From positions 620,001 to 684,000 of the forward strand of contig JADANN010000447.1 of the NCBI GenBank assembly GCA_018806985.1: a DNA stretch of 64,000 nt, written 5' to 3'. The DNA comes from Angiostrongylus vasorum (taxonomy: Eukaryota > Nematoda > Chromadorea > Rhabditida > Metastrongylidae). A program made the translations under genes and the position numbers. The notes under the pieces were generated by a model. The model saw only the letters and a program-made list of their open reading frames with translations, made no database searches and was not told where the DNA came from. Shown piece by piece: positions 39,101-54,400 of the stretch; positions within the stretch are counted from its first letter, which is position 1, and each line of letters begins with the position of its first letter.

Positions 39101-42100
39101 GTCTGCAACTCGTTCGGTGGTCTCGAGTTTCGCCGCTCGCTTCGCACGCAGGCGTTCTAGTTCACTCCAAAGAGCATTGACCTTCCTTTGTCGTGTCTCG
39201 ATCTGCCTGGACTGACTATGTCCTTCGCCAATTAATTCGTCCGCCATCGTGTTTATGTGCTTAAGTTGAGTTCCACCGATTGCCTTCATGTCTGCCTCAA
39301 GTCGATCAAATTTCTTACGGAATGCTTTCACATGCTCCACGGACGGTTCGTCCGCAAGTGTAGCCTCCGTTTCACGGGCCCAACCTTCGAATTCGTTGCA
39401 TTCACGATAGAACCTTAACAACAACGTAAGCTACATAATTAAACAGCACAATAATCAGCAAGAATTAAATCTAACATAGGAGAACTATGTACTTCCACGT
39501 TCTAGTGTTCTAGTCTTTTAAACAAAACACATAAAGATGTTAAACGAAGTAGTAAAGTATCAATGCTAAAAAATACATTAATCATTAACATCCCATCAAA
39601 ATTAACACCTCTGGACCAACTAAGCTCTCCGCGTCTGCCTGAAACATTATTTCACAGCTGGCTCTACCACAGACAAAACAATTCCTTTTTTTGTAGATTG
39701 ACCCTGTATGTTGCACTATTTACCACTCGGAGAATTCTCCAATTGCACTAGCACAATTTCAATTTTTTTTGTAGCTTTGCTGACTTAGCTATTGTGGATC
39801 CCTGGAATTCCGAGGTCAACTTAGTCAAAGTCCGCCCCCGGGTCGTCACCACGACAGGCAGTCGCTGCCTTTGTGGATCAGGGGGAGATCTGCCACCATG
39901 CAACTAGTTCACTACCAGGACGATGGTGGATCTTGGTATTGGTTTACCCTTAACTGGGTTTACTGATGGACACGTCCGACTCTTAGCTTGAGAAGCCCTG
40001 ATGGGGGGTCTACATCGCAGCCCAACATCCAAGAACACCTACCATCCACGATGAGGCGGTAAACCGTTGGGAGGTTTGTCATATCATTGCCTCATAGAAC
40101 TCAAAAACTGGACCTAGTATGGTGGCTCATTATTACAAAATTAACCAACGTCCCAGATTTCACATGGTATCTCTTAGCCATGTCTTAAAAAGAAAATTTT
40201 CCTTCTTAGCAGGCCCACAAGAATGATTTCCTAATTTTATAACTATGTAGATTTTAACAAACACGGTAAAACTACTACATATTACCTCATAAGCTTTATA
40301 TTGTCAGAAAGAAGACGGCGCCGGACCTCCGCTAAATTATTCAACTGTCGGTAATCGGACGATATCATTTTCTGACGATCAATTATCGCACGTCTGCTAT
40401 CCACGACATCTTTAGATGGCTTGCTTATTTGGGTTGTTTGAGTCACAGTAACCTAAAAAAAACTGATGTACTTGGGAAGCACCATTTCCACTTTAAACCT
40501 CTAGTGCTACAATCACCAAAGTGAGTTCGAAAATGCTTACAATACGTTAACACATAATGGACAACGAGAGATTTTAGTCTCGACGATTAGAGTATTTGAT
40601 GGTCGCGATATCGTAATAAACATAAACACTTCGATTTATCGCTCTAAGAGTACATACTGGTATATACAACTTTAGTAAAACGTTGCTCTAATTTTTGAGC
40701 TTGCACAAAATTTAAACATACAAGAAACAGGAAGAAAATTTATAACTTCGAAATTCTTGACGCAAGTGCGACCGTCAGAAACAGTAACGCTACATTAGAG
40801 ATAGCAATGCCTCTTGTTCTACGCGACCCCTATTGTTGGCTTTGGTGTTCGAGATACTAGGTTCGCCGAAAAAAATTTATTGACACAAAAAATCGGGACT
40901 TTACAGTTACAAAGCAAAGAAACTAGTATATTATATTTACAGATTCCAAACAGTTTTTATTCCAACTGATGAAACACGTTATGAACTCAGCTACGCTTAC
41001 TTAAAGTTTAAGAGCGGAAACATTTTCTGGCAAATGTGCATTGAAATCACTAGATATCGGCCGCCGACTTGCGTTTAGATTAAAAGGGAAGACTATTGCC
41101 GGGCAGAGTGAGAGAGACTACTATAAGTGGAAGTAATCCACATCATTCATTATGTGTTAATAACATGAGTGAAAAGCAACTGAGAATCTGGCCTACCGTT
41201 TCACCTGGCACTTTTCGGCAATAATTAGTTGGCACAAAACCTTCAGTACCATCTTGTTTTAGTACACGCCACCACTCAGACGTGGACTGCTCTAATAGCG
41301 CTAGTATTTCACCTTTCACCACTGACATGCCATTCCCTTCATACTTGTAAAGCATTTCAATCTGCGGAACGCATACTTCCTCTGTCTCATGCGAGCTTGT
41401 ATTAGCAGTGTGGAACGAGCTGTTAGAGAGTTGTTGACTCATCTCTTCAAGTCGCACAATATCTGCTCTGCAAGAAATGTGAAACATTCCAAGATTAAAA
41501 TAATGAACAACAGTTAACCATCACTGCTTTCATTTGCCAAATATATGAATATAAACATACTGAGATTCATTCGAATCCCAGTGAAGATCACTCTATTCCT
41601 TACTTTGTACAGTTTTTAGCCGCTATCAACAAACCTGTAAGCCTGAATTTCCTCCTCAAGACGTGCATGTCTCTGTAGCAATGACTCTGCAGCACCTTCG
41701 TCACGACCAAGATCATCGCTTTTCACTAGGGGCATTTTTTCACGTATCCATGATTCTGCTTCGTTAGCATCCTGATTAAATTTGAAAGATTAGACTCGAA
41801 AGTCCGAATGCTACGGATTCATCTCAGATTGAACTTAAACAAAAGGCAAAAGCGCTGGACTTGATGCAGAGTAATGGAGGAAGTACACAAGAAAACCAGT
41901 GAACTTACTTGGAAATATTGCTGAGCTTGCTTGGCTTCACTAAGCCACTGTCCAAGAGCTTGATGAGCTGCACGGAGACGTTCCCAACCATGCTGCATGG
42001 CTTGAATGCGTCTCTTAAATGAACAAATTGCATTCTTCTCCTTCTTTGCATTCACAGAATAAAGCATTTTCCAATGAAGTTAAGAGATTTTGAGTTAAAC

Positions 42101-45100
42101 TGACTTATAAACGTCACTCTTAACACTTCACAATGAAAAAAACTTCATTCAACACCATACAACAATAAAATGAAAACTTTACCTGAATATCTTCTTTCGA
42201 CTGACCGTTCTCAATGAGACGCTCTCCAGCAGCCATCATATCCTTAGTTCGTGCCCAATGCGACTGCATTTCTGTTTCCGCATTCTGGATATATCAGTTG
42301 ATTACTGATAAGGAAATGAAAAAGAAGACGAAATAAGGCCAATAGAACAAAAGTATGCAACGTTGGTATTCGCTACGCTCCCTTACAATCGGCATCAATA
42401 GAGCTGTTCTGGTTCAGACATAAAGGTCTCTGTGAATATTATTTCGTACTCCACAAATACTAACCAGACGTGAATACTGCTAGTTGATATGGAAATGTCC
42501 AACCATATGGCAGATACCTGGCTTAGAGGACGTTTGCAAGCTCTTGGAGTTCACTTCACCGTCCTTTTCGAATATTTCTCGTTTTCATTCCAGAATTTGC
42601 CCACTTGTTTAGCTTTTGATGAATACTCTCTTATAACTTGAAGATGACAGATTTTCTAAAGCTAGAGACTAAACTCCAAAATAGTTTGCTGTGATGGTTT
42701 GTGGAATGTTGACATATCCGAAGACATCAATCTAGAGCACTATTATCGATGCTCAAGATTACTAACATAGGTTGGATGGCGGCTGAACTCAGTTGAGTAG
42801 CACTTCGGAAGTGTTCTGTTGAACAGACGAACACAACTTATCAAATAGTCAATGGCATTTATATGCGGTCCAAGCCTGATGCTCTAATTTTTCCATGGCT
42901 TTCGTGTCGTTTACTAATGTTAGCTGAACGTCCCAAGTATAGAAAGGATGCAATCGTCGTGATCGTCATGTTAGCTATCGTCAACCGCTTTCCATCATAC
43001 CACTGTTTTCCCAATAACTAAAATCTTTCCTATCCATCCACAATTGTAGTGTTTTCTTATTTCAGTGAGCTTCTTCCACCATCTCTACTACTTCACTGCT
43101 ACTTTTCATCAAGTAAACGAAATGAATGTTCCCATGAAATTTCTCTCGTTGCTTATATATTTACATTCTCGTCCAAAGATCTAATTAGCCAGTGTGATGC
43201 GGCCACTGACAGCACGATTAGACCCCTGACAGATTTGACACGGCACCGATGGAATAGTTACATTTAAGTGGTACAGTTGCAACAACAGTAACCTTACGTT
43301 CTTATGAAGGAAAAGTCCACTCCTTGGTAGATATAAGATGGCATGCTGGTACTCTCTTCGACGTTGTCTGACCCATACAGCACAATCCTTGGCAAATTCT
43401 CGCTTATGCAACTGGTTGGGTTTCATCCATCATGAAAACTATGTAAAGCACACTGAACAGGCAAATTAATCGGTATTGGTTATGGTCCGTTTAGTCACCA
43501 ATCTTGAGCAGGAGTAGGATACCCAAGATCTTCCATTGATTTAGCAATCTTTCCACTTTATTCTGTCATATAGGTCGCCAAAAATGCGTATGATTCGCAG
43601 CTTTTAGCTCGACGAAAATGTGTCGCAATGTCATCATGGAGCTGCATCATTTACAACGATCTTCGTCGCAACTCCTGCTATACACGAATGATTCCGCATG
43701 AGTTTTACTTTTCTAAGCAAGAATTTTATTGTTGGTTAAGAAAGTTACAGGACAAAACAATTTGGGAAAATATTCGGCCTTTCTCTTCCACGTTACAAGG
43801 TCGGTAGCGCCTTATGTAGATTGTACTCCTTAACTTCACCGGATATGTCTTATGAGCACTTGAATGATATACTGGTGGAACGGTGCAAAACTGTATACAA
43901 AGACAGGTAATTTCTCACAGAACTACTGCATTTTCATCCTTACTCCTCGATGTAAACCCTGTTTGACAGCATCAAGAAGTTTAAAGCTGCTTTTGCTCCT
44001 CCACCTTAATTTTACCCTTGTACTAAACCAGCTATTCCTCATAGCTTACTAATCTCCGTCGATCGCATTTCGCTGAAGAATTGCTAGTAATAAAGTTTAA
44101 CAATCCATATGTCAAGCGCTCAAGATCAGTGAAGCCCAGACCCACCCTTACACGTGTTCCTCACCTTTTAGGCTACAACAAAAGTTCACTAACTCGTAAC
44201 TGACCTTCGGACGAAGACAATGACCAGAGCTAGTACAGATGATGGGACTACGGATATGTCAAGTAGGCGCCATCTTCACTTGTGAAGATGTGACTGACCT
44301 CCACACTTTTTTGTTAATACACATTCATGTTTTAAATTTTCCAATATTGAATTATGCTTCAGTTTTTCATTGTATTGAGTGCTCCATACTATGTTAGCGT
44401 TTAAGTATTCCACAAAACCTTGGTAGACACATTGTCCGCTGTGGACCAGCTCCACCAACTGATCATATAACGTATCTCGGTTGTATAAAAATGACTCTCT
44501 TTCGGAGTGATTGGAGGTTGAGAACACTAACATGAAGTGACAGTACCCCCTAAGAGACAAAATGGATTACAGGCAGGTAGACTGATGTATAACGGAGACG
44601 ACAGACACGCAATACGTATATTTCGTGGCATATTTCGTAGAAGTCCGGAAGTTGGATAGATATATGCAATCCTAAAATTTGTTCTACCGGATATTCTACA
44701 ACGCACCTTATGCAAAATTGTCGTCTGTTGCACCGCTGCAACGTCACCATTCGCTAATGCACGACGACAAAGTACTTCTTTCTCATTTAACCACGACAAC
44801 TCCTCCTCGTGATCCTGGACAAACTGATACAACGCACGAGCTTTGTCCAGATTGAGGCGTCTTTGACGGCAAAGATCAACCAAACTGAAATATTTACAAG
44901 TTATCTAAACATTTTAAGCCAGTAATAAGAAAAACGCTTTATTCCACTCACGAATAATACTGGGCAGCGACGTCATCAAGCTTACGTTGTAACACATCAT
45001 ATTGTTCACCCTTGTTTCGGATGTATTTATTAGCTTGATTTGTAACATTTGTCAACCAAGTTCCTTGAGCATTCACCTAGAGCCTTATATAAGACCATAT

Positions 45101-48100
45101 GTACTGCTTTAAACTGAATTGAGTCTGATAAACAACACGATCAAAGTGCAAACCTGGTTTTCAATCAGCTCGTGCTTCCCTAGTAAATCCTCTACACCAA
45201 GCAGATGTTTTCCTACATCACGGTTTCGAACCACCGGCTATAAGGAGAAACATTGAGGAAAATTGTCAAAAGGTTCGCTAACTACTAAAAAATTTTTTTA
45301 CAGACCTCCAGATGCTTCAGCTCACTAGCTAGCGTGTCAATATCTCGAAGAAGGGTCATAAGGTCGTTTAAACCCATGAGCGACTTGCGACGCTGCTCAA
45401 GTAAGCTCAATAAGTTTGTCCACCTTAACGAGTTGTATATAACAATACAAGATAACGAGTGCTAAAGTTCATAACCGTACTCCTTTTCTAACACTTGGCA
45501 CAAATCTATGATTAATATCGAAAAAAACCTGTGATACAATACGAAATTCACAACACAGAAATTAACTGCTGAATTTTAATGACATTCTTTTTTTACAATC
45601 ACTACCAAATCTGAATCGCACTATGTTTTCAAAATATTATTGCTCCTTCTGTGACCAGTTAAGCGTGATTTATGCAACAAAGCGCCTTGTGGTATATTCA
45701 TATCATGCTAATTCCGAGAATACCAAATCTCAAGGCCCACCTTTCAATGATATCTCTCTCACGAGCGCGAATCTTATCACTCTCGTGATATCGCTCACTA
45801 CATAGATCGGTACACATCGAAGTGAGGAGTTTGAATCGTCCTTCCTATATGAAGATGCTGCTTTCATTTTATCGATGATACCACCAAATTCCCATGAACT
45901 GGATCTATACCTTTGCGACACACACAAAAAAAAATGATGTTGCACCCTCAAGATCTACTAATCTCCATTGTTAATAAAAGTACCAAAGGACTTCCCAACA
46001 AACCCTCGCAAGAATATCATTCGCAATAGCTTGCTGTTTTTTCAACGACTTCTCCACTTCAGCCGCTGTCCTGCCATGATCCATTTCATCCAGAACTATT
46101 TGAACATTCCTTATCCAGCTCTAAAAATACAATGTTGTGTTGGTAATAGAGAAAGAAAGGCACTTCCAAAGTAACACGAAGCAACCAAACCTCTCTTAGA
46201 TTGGCCTTTTTGTGGAAACGCTGCGCTAGTTGTTCAATGCGTTCCTGTCTACAATTAAACGGAATACACAAGAGCGCAAATTAAGGAAAAAATAAATATG
46301 GATAACCAATGTTTGAATACCTCTGTAACTCCGCGATTATTGCCAACTGACGGTCATTCTCTGCACGATCCAGTTTCTCCCAAGCCGATTCAATATCATG
46401 CATGAACAACCCTAGAGTAAGACTCTTAGAGAAGAACACTGACCATTCAGACAACATAACAGAAAGCAATTACAACAAAGTCTGAAATACCTTGAGGAGG
46501 AGCATACTGCTTTCTACCCATAGCCTTTCTTTTTGTTTGAATGGTAAAGAACAAAGCTTCGAGTTCTCCTTTCTCCTTATACCTGTAGGATCAAAGTCAA
46601 GAGGAAAATCTTTAGCAAACTTTGGTTTAGAAATGACACGGCAAGATGTTGTATGAATATATATGGATCAGTATTTTATAGAGTATTTCCTAAAGTTTAA
46701 TACTATTGTCTCTAATCTACTACATAAAGCTTCCTTTCCTAAAAGACAGCTGAAGAAAGATGAATATCTGTGGATAAACTCCACAGTCCGTGAATTTCAT
46801 CCAAGCTAAAATCTCAGACAACAGCCATGAAGTGTACTTTAAAAAACCTTTTAAAAAAAACTCACTTCGGAGGCTTTTCAATGGTGCGGAATTGGTTAAA
46901 CCTGCCGAGCTCTTCTCTCATGCCATGCAGAGAGTTGGGAAACCTGTATATTCATAGCAAATGCAACCAATATCCAAACATTGCACCAAAACATATGATA
47001 AAAAAAGCACAACTAGAAAAAGAACCAGACCGCCTATTCTCAAGCTGTTTGATTGTCTCATAAATCCATTTCAAAAGGTCTGACGAAGTATTGCCATAAT
47101 CTTCTTCCATGGTATCGCTGTTAATCAATTTTCCGACGATCTACAAAGAAAAAAGACTCCATTTGCTTAAACAGTACTTAGGTTTATTTTGTTACTTATT
47201 AACTGGAATATAAAAGATATAGTACGGTCGATTATCTCCACATCTTAACGGTTATTTTCACTAATAGCAATTAAAACAAAAAAGTGTTAACGACTTCGGA
47301 AGACTGGATATTCACTTCAAGGCGAACTTTAAACAAAAAAGACAATAAGAAACATGAATTTCCATACGAAAGACTAGTAACAACAGAACGACTCACGTTG
47401 GCTACTCGACGAGCTCCTGTCAACTCCGTCTTTTGCTTTGCGAAGTGATGATAATATAGTGATACGTATGTGATGATGGACTTCTCATCCGGACGAGCTG
47501 CATCAACATCTTCAGCATCGAGCAGACGCTGAAAGATTTAACGCTCATAAGCTAAGCGTAGGCAGCTGCACATTCATAGTGCAAACGAGAAATTTACTTG
47601 TCGTTACTATGAATTTCTACTTCGAGAAATTTCTTTCAAAAAGTTGCAAAGATAGAATAGCGAAATAACCAACTGCGATTTCCAATTTTTTCTCAGCAAT
47701 ATCGAAAGCATTATTGAGATTCCCAATATGATCATTAGGATTCAGCGCATTGAAGTTCACCAACTCCGGCCTAAAGCATCCAATTATCTACGATAAATCA
47801 AAAAGGAAAACATATGAGTAGAACCGACAACGGATGAAGCTGTAATTAAAAACTAAACCATTGGTTTCTAACTATACCTATGTGCATGAATAAGAGCATT
47901 GAAGGCGAGACCATTCCGCCAACTTGTCGTAAAGTTCTCTACCCTGACGTTGGGGTAACCAGTTGTTTTTCGTTGACACCATAATAGAAGTGCATCTTTG
48001 GCATGTTTACGTTCACCTCGCTCTTCTTCATCCTTAAAGTAACTGTCTTCTAACTGTGAATAGGAGAAGACCTCAATCAAACTTAGTTGCATACACAAAA

Positions 48101-48352
48101 GAACACAAGTGATTATAAATACAATACAACCAGGAAATAAAAAATAAGTATAAAATGAGCATTTAGAGCTCAAGACTCCACTTACTGAAAACAACAGACC
48201 TCAATCACTATTGTGTCGATTTGGAAACGAAGGATAATCGTCCAAATCAGACCAAGAATGAGACGCTCATTCCTATCCAAAATGTCTTCAGCTCCAATGT
48301 TTTCAAGCTAGAAAATAATTAGCAAATCATCGACGAGTAAATGATACGTGTA

Positions 48353-48440
<88 letters not shown>

Positions 48441-51400
48441 AATTTCATGACCAGTTACATTTCCATAAGAGAGGCCTTAAAATAGACAAGTAGTAGTGCT
48501 CTTAACCAAATATGTCTGTGAACTAAGTAAAGGGCAAAGTTGAATCGCAATTCTACTAACGACACCTTAGAAATCTTTCGCTTTCCACAGAGTCATTGCT
48601 CAAACTGAGGAGCAAAAACAGGCATATACATCTGAAACCAATTTCCGTTCTTACTCAATTTATGCAGCCTTATGCGGGAAATACATTGCGAAGTTAGATT
48701 TCTGGGATAAGCGAACCTCTAATGGGTTTATTATTTCAAAACAGTTGGAGGTTTCTAAGTTTTTGGATAAACTAACTAGAAGTAAATATAGCCTTAAAAA
48801 GCCTGACGGACTATCCACAATGACGTTCTCGTCAACAAGAGTAAGCAATAAAGAGCATTAAAACGAAGACGTATAAGCGAAGTCTACTCCATCTACCAGA
48901 TGACTAATGGGGCTATAACTAATACAGGTGAAAACTATTTGCCATAAGCATTTGCACATTTAGAAGGAGAATTGATGTCTCAATTGAACACAACGTGCCT
49001 GGATCCTCTTTTTCTTCAGAAAATCCAAGACCTTGTTGAGGTTCTCGATTTTTTGCACCCGCATACGGCCTCTAAACACAACGAACTTCCAGAAACTACC
49101 ACTGACAACACTCGAGTGAAGTGGACATACCTGTTCGGCTTTCCCAGTTTTTCTCCAGATATGATTTCAAGAAGCTTCATGAGTAACACTCCATCACCAA
49201 AATCAACGAAGAGATCAACAACTTCCAACCTCGCCTAAAACAGACAACATTTTTTGATGAAACTAAGATAAAAACCATCCTTAAATAACACCGACTCAAT
49301 TCCAGTTCCACAACTACATCATCTTGGATAGGACACCAAATTCAAAAAAAAACGTTGTTGTTCCGAAGTGGTAATTTCTCCAAAACAATGCTCGACTGCC
49401 TCGAATGTGCAGTCGTTCAGTACCTTTTGAGTGTCTTAACCTTTGGAATTTCCTTCCAACTACAGCTGTCCATGACGATACCTATGAGAGTTACTAGGCA
49501 ATTTAAGTGCTAACGGTACGTAAGAGTCACCAACAAACAGTGTGACAGCAAGGCAGTGCCCAATACTAATTTATCAAACTAACGCCAGGATATGCCACTT
49601 TACGAGCACAAACTTCTCTCACTATAAGTGCTATCGGATAGAAGCAACTAAGACGTTAAAGAATATCACTGACATGAAAAGCCTATTACACTGGTTAACG
49701 AGTTATGGGAAGTAAACTGGAGTCAATCAATATCGAGATTAATAGAAAGTGGGTCTAGGGAATCAGTAAAGAGTTGTCAGTTCTTGTAGTCTATAATAAA
49801 TGACAAGTGGAAAGACGACCGCAATTACCTAGTTAGGAATAGAAGGTACAAGTCTTTGATCAAAATCTATTCTACCCACTTGAAATCCACAACCAGCAAA
49901 CTTGTTATCCCAATCGAAAACTACGATTAACCTATTACATTCTTAATTACTCAGCTTCGTAACCAAATTCGAAGAACTAAGTGCTTAAGTGGTATAAGTT
50001 CGATTGAATATCAGCAAACAGATAACCATCGACCACATAAAAATTTTTTTTTAAAAGCATTTTTCTTCTTCTGTGGAAATGACAAGTGGTTACAATTTTG
50101 CCTTATATGAACAGAAAGGACAAATTAGCGCAGCTATTTCAAGCCAAAACTCGCCATAAGAGGACATCTACAGTAGCGATAAAGGAAGTAAACGCTACTA
50201 CTCAACCAAGTAACATTCCAGAAGAAAAAATTCCATTCCATGCACGGTTAATTTAACGCACTTCTAACACTGTTATATATCCACCCTATGTTTAAGAAAT
50301 GCTGACCATACTACAACACTACTACAACCTACATATCGCAAAGCACTACGCAAACCAACCATTCCTATCATCTCCCAGGCACATATCACAATCTATCAGG
50401 AAACCTGCAATATGTACACTGATATGAAGACTGCGATAGAGGACACACATAAAAATTTGTGCTTACACAATTAGGTTAACAGGACCAAATTACAAGCGAT
50501 AAATTGGAATTTGAAATCCTATGCTATTTCCCATAATAATATTCCGTTACACAACCCTTGGGAAAATCCCCTTCATACTTCGCTGCTTTCATTAGCTGTT
50601 ACAAATAAGTGTCATTTTCTTTACCACTACAAAACTCTGTACATCCAGTCATACAATTCATCATCGTTGCGACAAATAATAAGGCCATATGTCCGCATGC
50701 GTTACGCAAAAAATGTGTCGCCATTCGAGCATATCGCCTGCGCCATCTATCAGGAATTCTGGAGGCCAACCCCCTTCGCATGTTTTATCCACTCTTAGCC
50801 ATAACATTAAACACTCGCTACCAGAAAAGAGAAAACCGAGGTGCTAGGGTCCACGCTCAGATATTTAGTTTCTGATCAGAACAGTATATCACCACATAGG
50901 AATAACTTCTTTGTTAAAACTATAAACGCCTTCTATATTGTATTTCTCAAAATTAAAATCTTTCAAATCCCCATTTCCACCATGTTACTTTCACAAAAAA
51001 TTTTCCCGGAACATTGGCTCGCGTTAAGAAGTATATCAGAAAAAAGACGTACTCTATCGTAGAACTTGGCTTTACAAACATTTTAATACTTAGAAGCTGA
51101 ACGCGTATAAAAATATTGGACATACCCGATTTAGGAAGGAATTGCACCACTTTGTGAACGTTTTCTTCTGAATGTGCACACGCTCATCTTGTAACTGTTT
51201 GATGCGGTTTCGTTCGAAAAAGAGGGTCTCATTCGCGAAATCATCCTCGTCTTGTCTCGGATTTGGCGCAGCTCCAGCGGGTGTCCCATTTGCGTGTGGA
51301 ACGCGGACCTAAAAGAAAACAGTATCCGATATGTAAGTAAAAGTAATTCGTTCCATTAAAACGATCAACGGTCACAGCAATGGAACCTCAATGCCGAGCT

Positions 51401-54400
51401 GACCGCTACGAACAACAAAAAACTCGATAGTCCTTCAAACTAGTAGTGCACCGTACACGTAATTTCTAACCTCCCGCACTACCACTTCCGCTTTTGCGAT
51501 AGTAATATCTCTTCTTTACCAGAAAGGCTTTTCCCACACCTAATAAGAACAAAATACGTACTAAGAGATACCCTGAGATAGTGGCGCCTTCAAAAGAACG
51601 TCTTGAGATGATCTAAGATTATGCAATTACACTCTATTTCTTCAAAACACTTGTGCAAAAATTTACTTCGTCAGACAAAACGAGGACAAGTCTACAATGT
51701 TGAGGAAGCAGCAGATATCTCTTTCTACTGTGGATAAACGAAGGTTACCCGATAACACGTGAGTAATGGAAAGGGTTTTTTCACATCACAAAAGACTATT
51801 TTTACTGGAAAATCAGTTAGCAACAAATTCCAAAGAAACCAAGGCGTTGAAACTGTCTGAAACTGTTGAAAAAGCGAAAAGTTGGCCAAATATCTCAGTC
51901 TATACTAACTAGCGTTGAAGTAAAACTTCTATAGTTTTCAAAGTTCATCTCTCTATGCGCATTTCTATGAAGGAAAATACGATACGGTTTTACTAACAAA
52001 AAAACGGCTTAAACAAATGTAGGCCGTAAAGCGGAACATAGGTTTAGTAAATCTATAAGTACAGTTCGAGTAAACACCAGTACTTCACACAGATGAGTCA
52101 GTGAGATCCACACCTTATAGCAATTCCCAAGAACGACTTTCTGTTAACCTCGGTATTGGAATATGAATGCGTCGTTTTCTTGTTCAGCTCTTGTGTGTGT
52201 GGGCAGGTCTAGAGGAATCGGTAGCGATAGTTGAAATATCACCGGCTACTCTACGTCGTCAATTAGTTCGTAACCGCCTGTATGACCGTCTATGCGAAAC
52301 AACAAATTGCGTAATTTGCCCTTACGGCAGCAATGGTGATTGCATGAGTTCAGGTACGATACACCTGATCTCTTGTAATAATTGCGGAGATGAATATATT
52401 GGCGAGACGGGCAGACCTTTAAGTATCCGTATAAAAGAGCAGCTAGATGGCAAACGAAAACTAAAACAAAGTACCCCACTGCGCACGCATAGGATACAAA
52501 AGCATAGCGCAGACGATTTTGAAGTAAAAGTCAATATCCTTGCCCAGAAGACTAAAACACCAGCGCGAAAAACTTCTTGAAGCTTTTTGGATAAATGCCA
52601 AGAAACCCTACAATGAATAGCAGGGGTGAATGCCCATAGGTCACACGCGACCTGGCCCCCGTATGTTCGTATCAATTCCTGATGTGGGATGGTGCAGTCA
52701 TCAACCTTATGCGACCATAATCAGCTGTTCTAATCTTCCTCATTGGAAGTCACGCTAAAAGCGGTGAGTTTTTCGAGAAGCTGTTGATCATGTAATTGCC
52801 ATAGAGTTTTTCGTCTTTTTTGTAAGTGTTATTGAAGCCTTTGACCAAGTAAACTGCATATCAGTGTACCCTTCCAGGCTCTGAAGAAGGCGATACTGCC
52901 GAAACGTCAGCTACTGTCGTATTGTATTGTGTTTTTCTATGGAAGTAAATGTATGCTGTTTAAGAACGTCGCAATTGCTGAACAAGAAAACGACGCATCC
53001 ACACCTTAATCAATTCTGCAACTCAATGAATATAATCGCCACACAAACCAGTGGATTAAGCGGATGTCACGTTAACAAACATATTTCACAAAGGGATGAC
53101 TATGTGTATGTGGAAAAAAAATCACCAAATTACAAAGATTTATAGAACTGGGACCTTTTCTCATGGTCTTCACAAAGCAATTTTTTTTATGGGTCCCATA
53201 ATCAGTAGCACCCTCCAAACTTATCTTCACATGTGTGCTGTCGTATAAAAAGAGAAAACATGGAAGGATTATATGAATCCATTAACTAGTAACTCTAAGA
53301 AATTGTCAACAGCTCGGCAGTTCGATGGCATTCGGCCGACACCTTCAGTATCATAGGATATTTTTGCCAATATTTAATGATGAGGAGTGCAAAATAGAAG
53401 TGATACCCAATGAATATATTGTATAAAGAATAGCTGCTCCTCATTTACAATTCTAAGGACAGATGTAGAACAATAAGGCTCAGTCAATGAGATCTTGATC
53501 GATACGGATAAAAACCTGCACAGTCACTATCACAACATTTTGGTCAGCGAAACCCCTACCACGCTCGGGAAAATCTAGTACTCAAGCCAACGAAGTTGAA
53601 ACAGCACATAATTTGAAATGAAAGAAAACCTTTTCAACTATCCGAACATTAAGGATCTCTTCTAAGAAAAATGAGTGCCCTCTTTCCACCTTTCAGTTGT
53701 TGTCTATTCATAACTTCTAACCACTTGAAAATATACGAATTCTTCAAACAATCCGCCGACTAGTAACATTTGGTCGCAACTCCAAAAAACAGCCGTCGAT
53801 TGAAGAACTCCCTCTACTAAACAGATTAACGCAACAAGAAGAATTTCATCATCGCCTTATCGCTCTACTGATATCAGTTGGGTAATGCGACAGCAACAAT
53901 CGCTCTGCAAACAACATACTTCCCCCGTAGAATATACGAGGACTCAATAAAGAAGGTTTGTCTTCCTACAACTAAAACAACCGTTCTTCGAAATCACCTT
54001 TTTATCTGACAAATCTCCGCCCCTGTAAAGAAAAAAACATACAAAGTGATCAAATTTCAACATCATTTTGTCCTTTCGTCTAGCAACAGAGCCTATAAAT
54101 ATTTGTTAGCAAGGGAAAAATACCCCTGTTCAGGTGCATGTGTGCTTACGAACACCTATGGTAGACTAACAAACACAGGTTCACTAGGCTCTTACATTTC
54201 AATAAAACCTCGTTTCACACTGTCTTATACTTCTGAATCCAAAGAAAGGCAAAAAAAAGAGATCAAGTACAGACCACTTCGGCAAAGCGTTTTTGCTTAA
54301 CTGAGAAAGGATGTGAATGAGAATGTGGCATAAATCAAAGAAAAAATCATAGGAAATCAAATCATCACTCACTTTTATTTCATACTGTGGCATTACTGTT

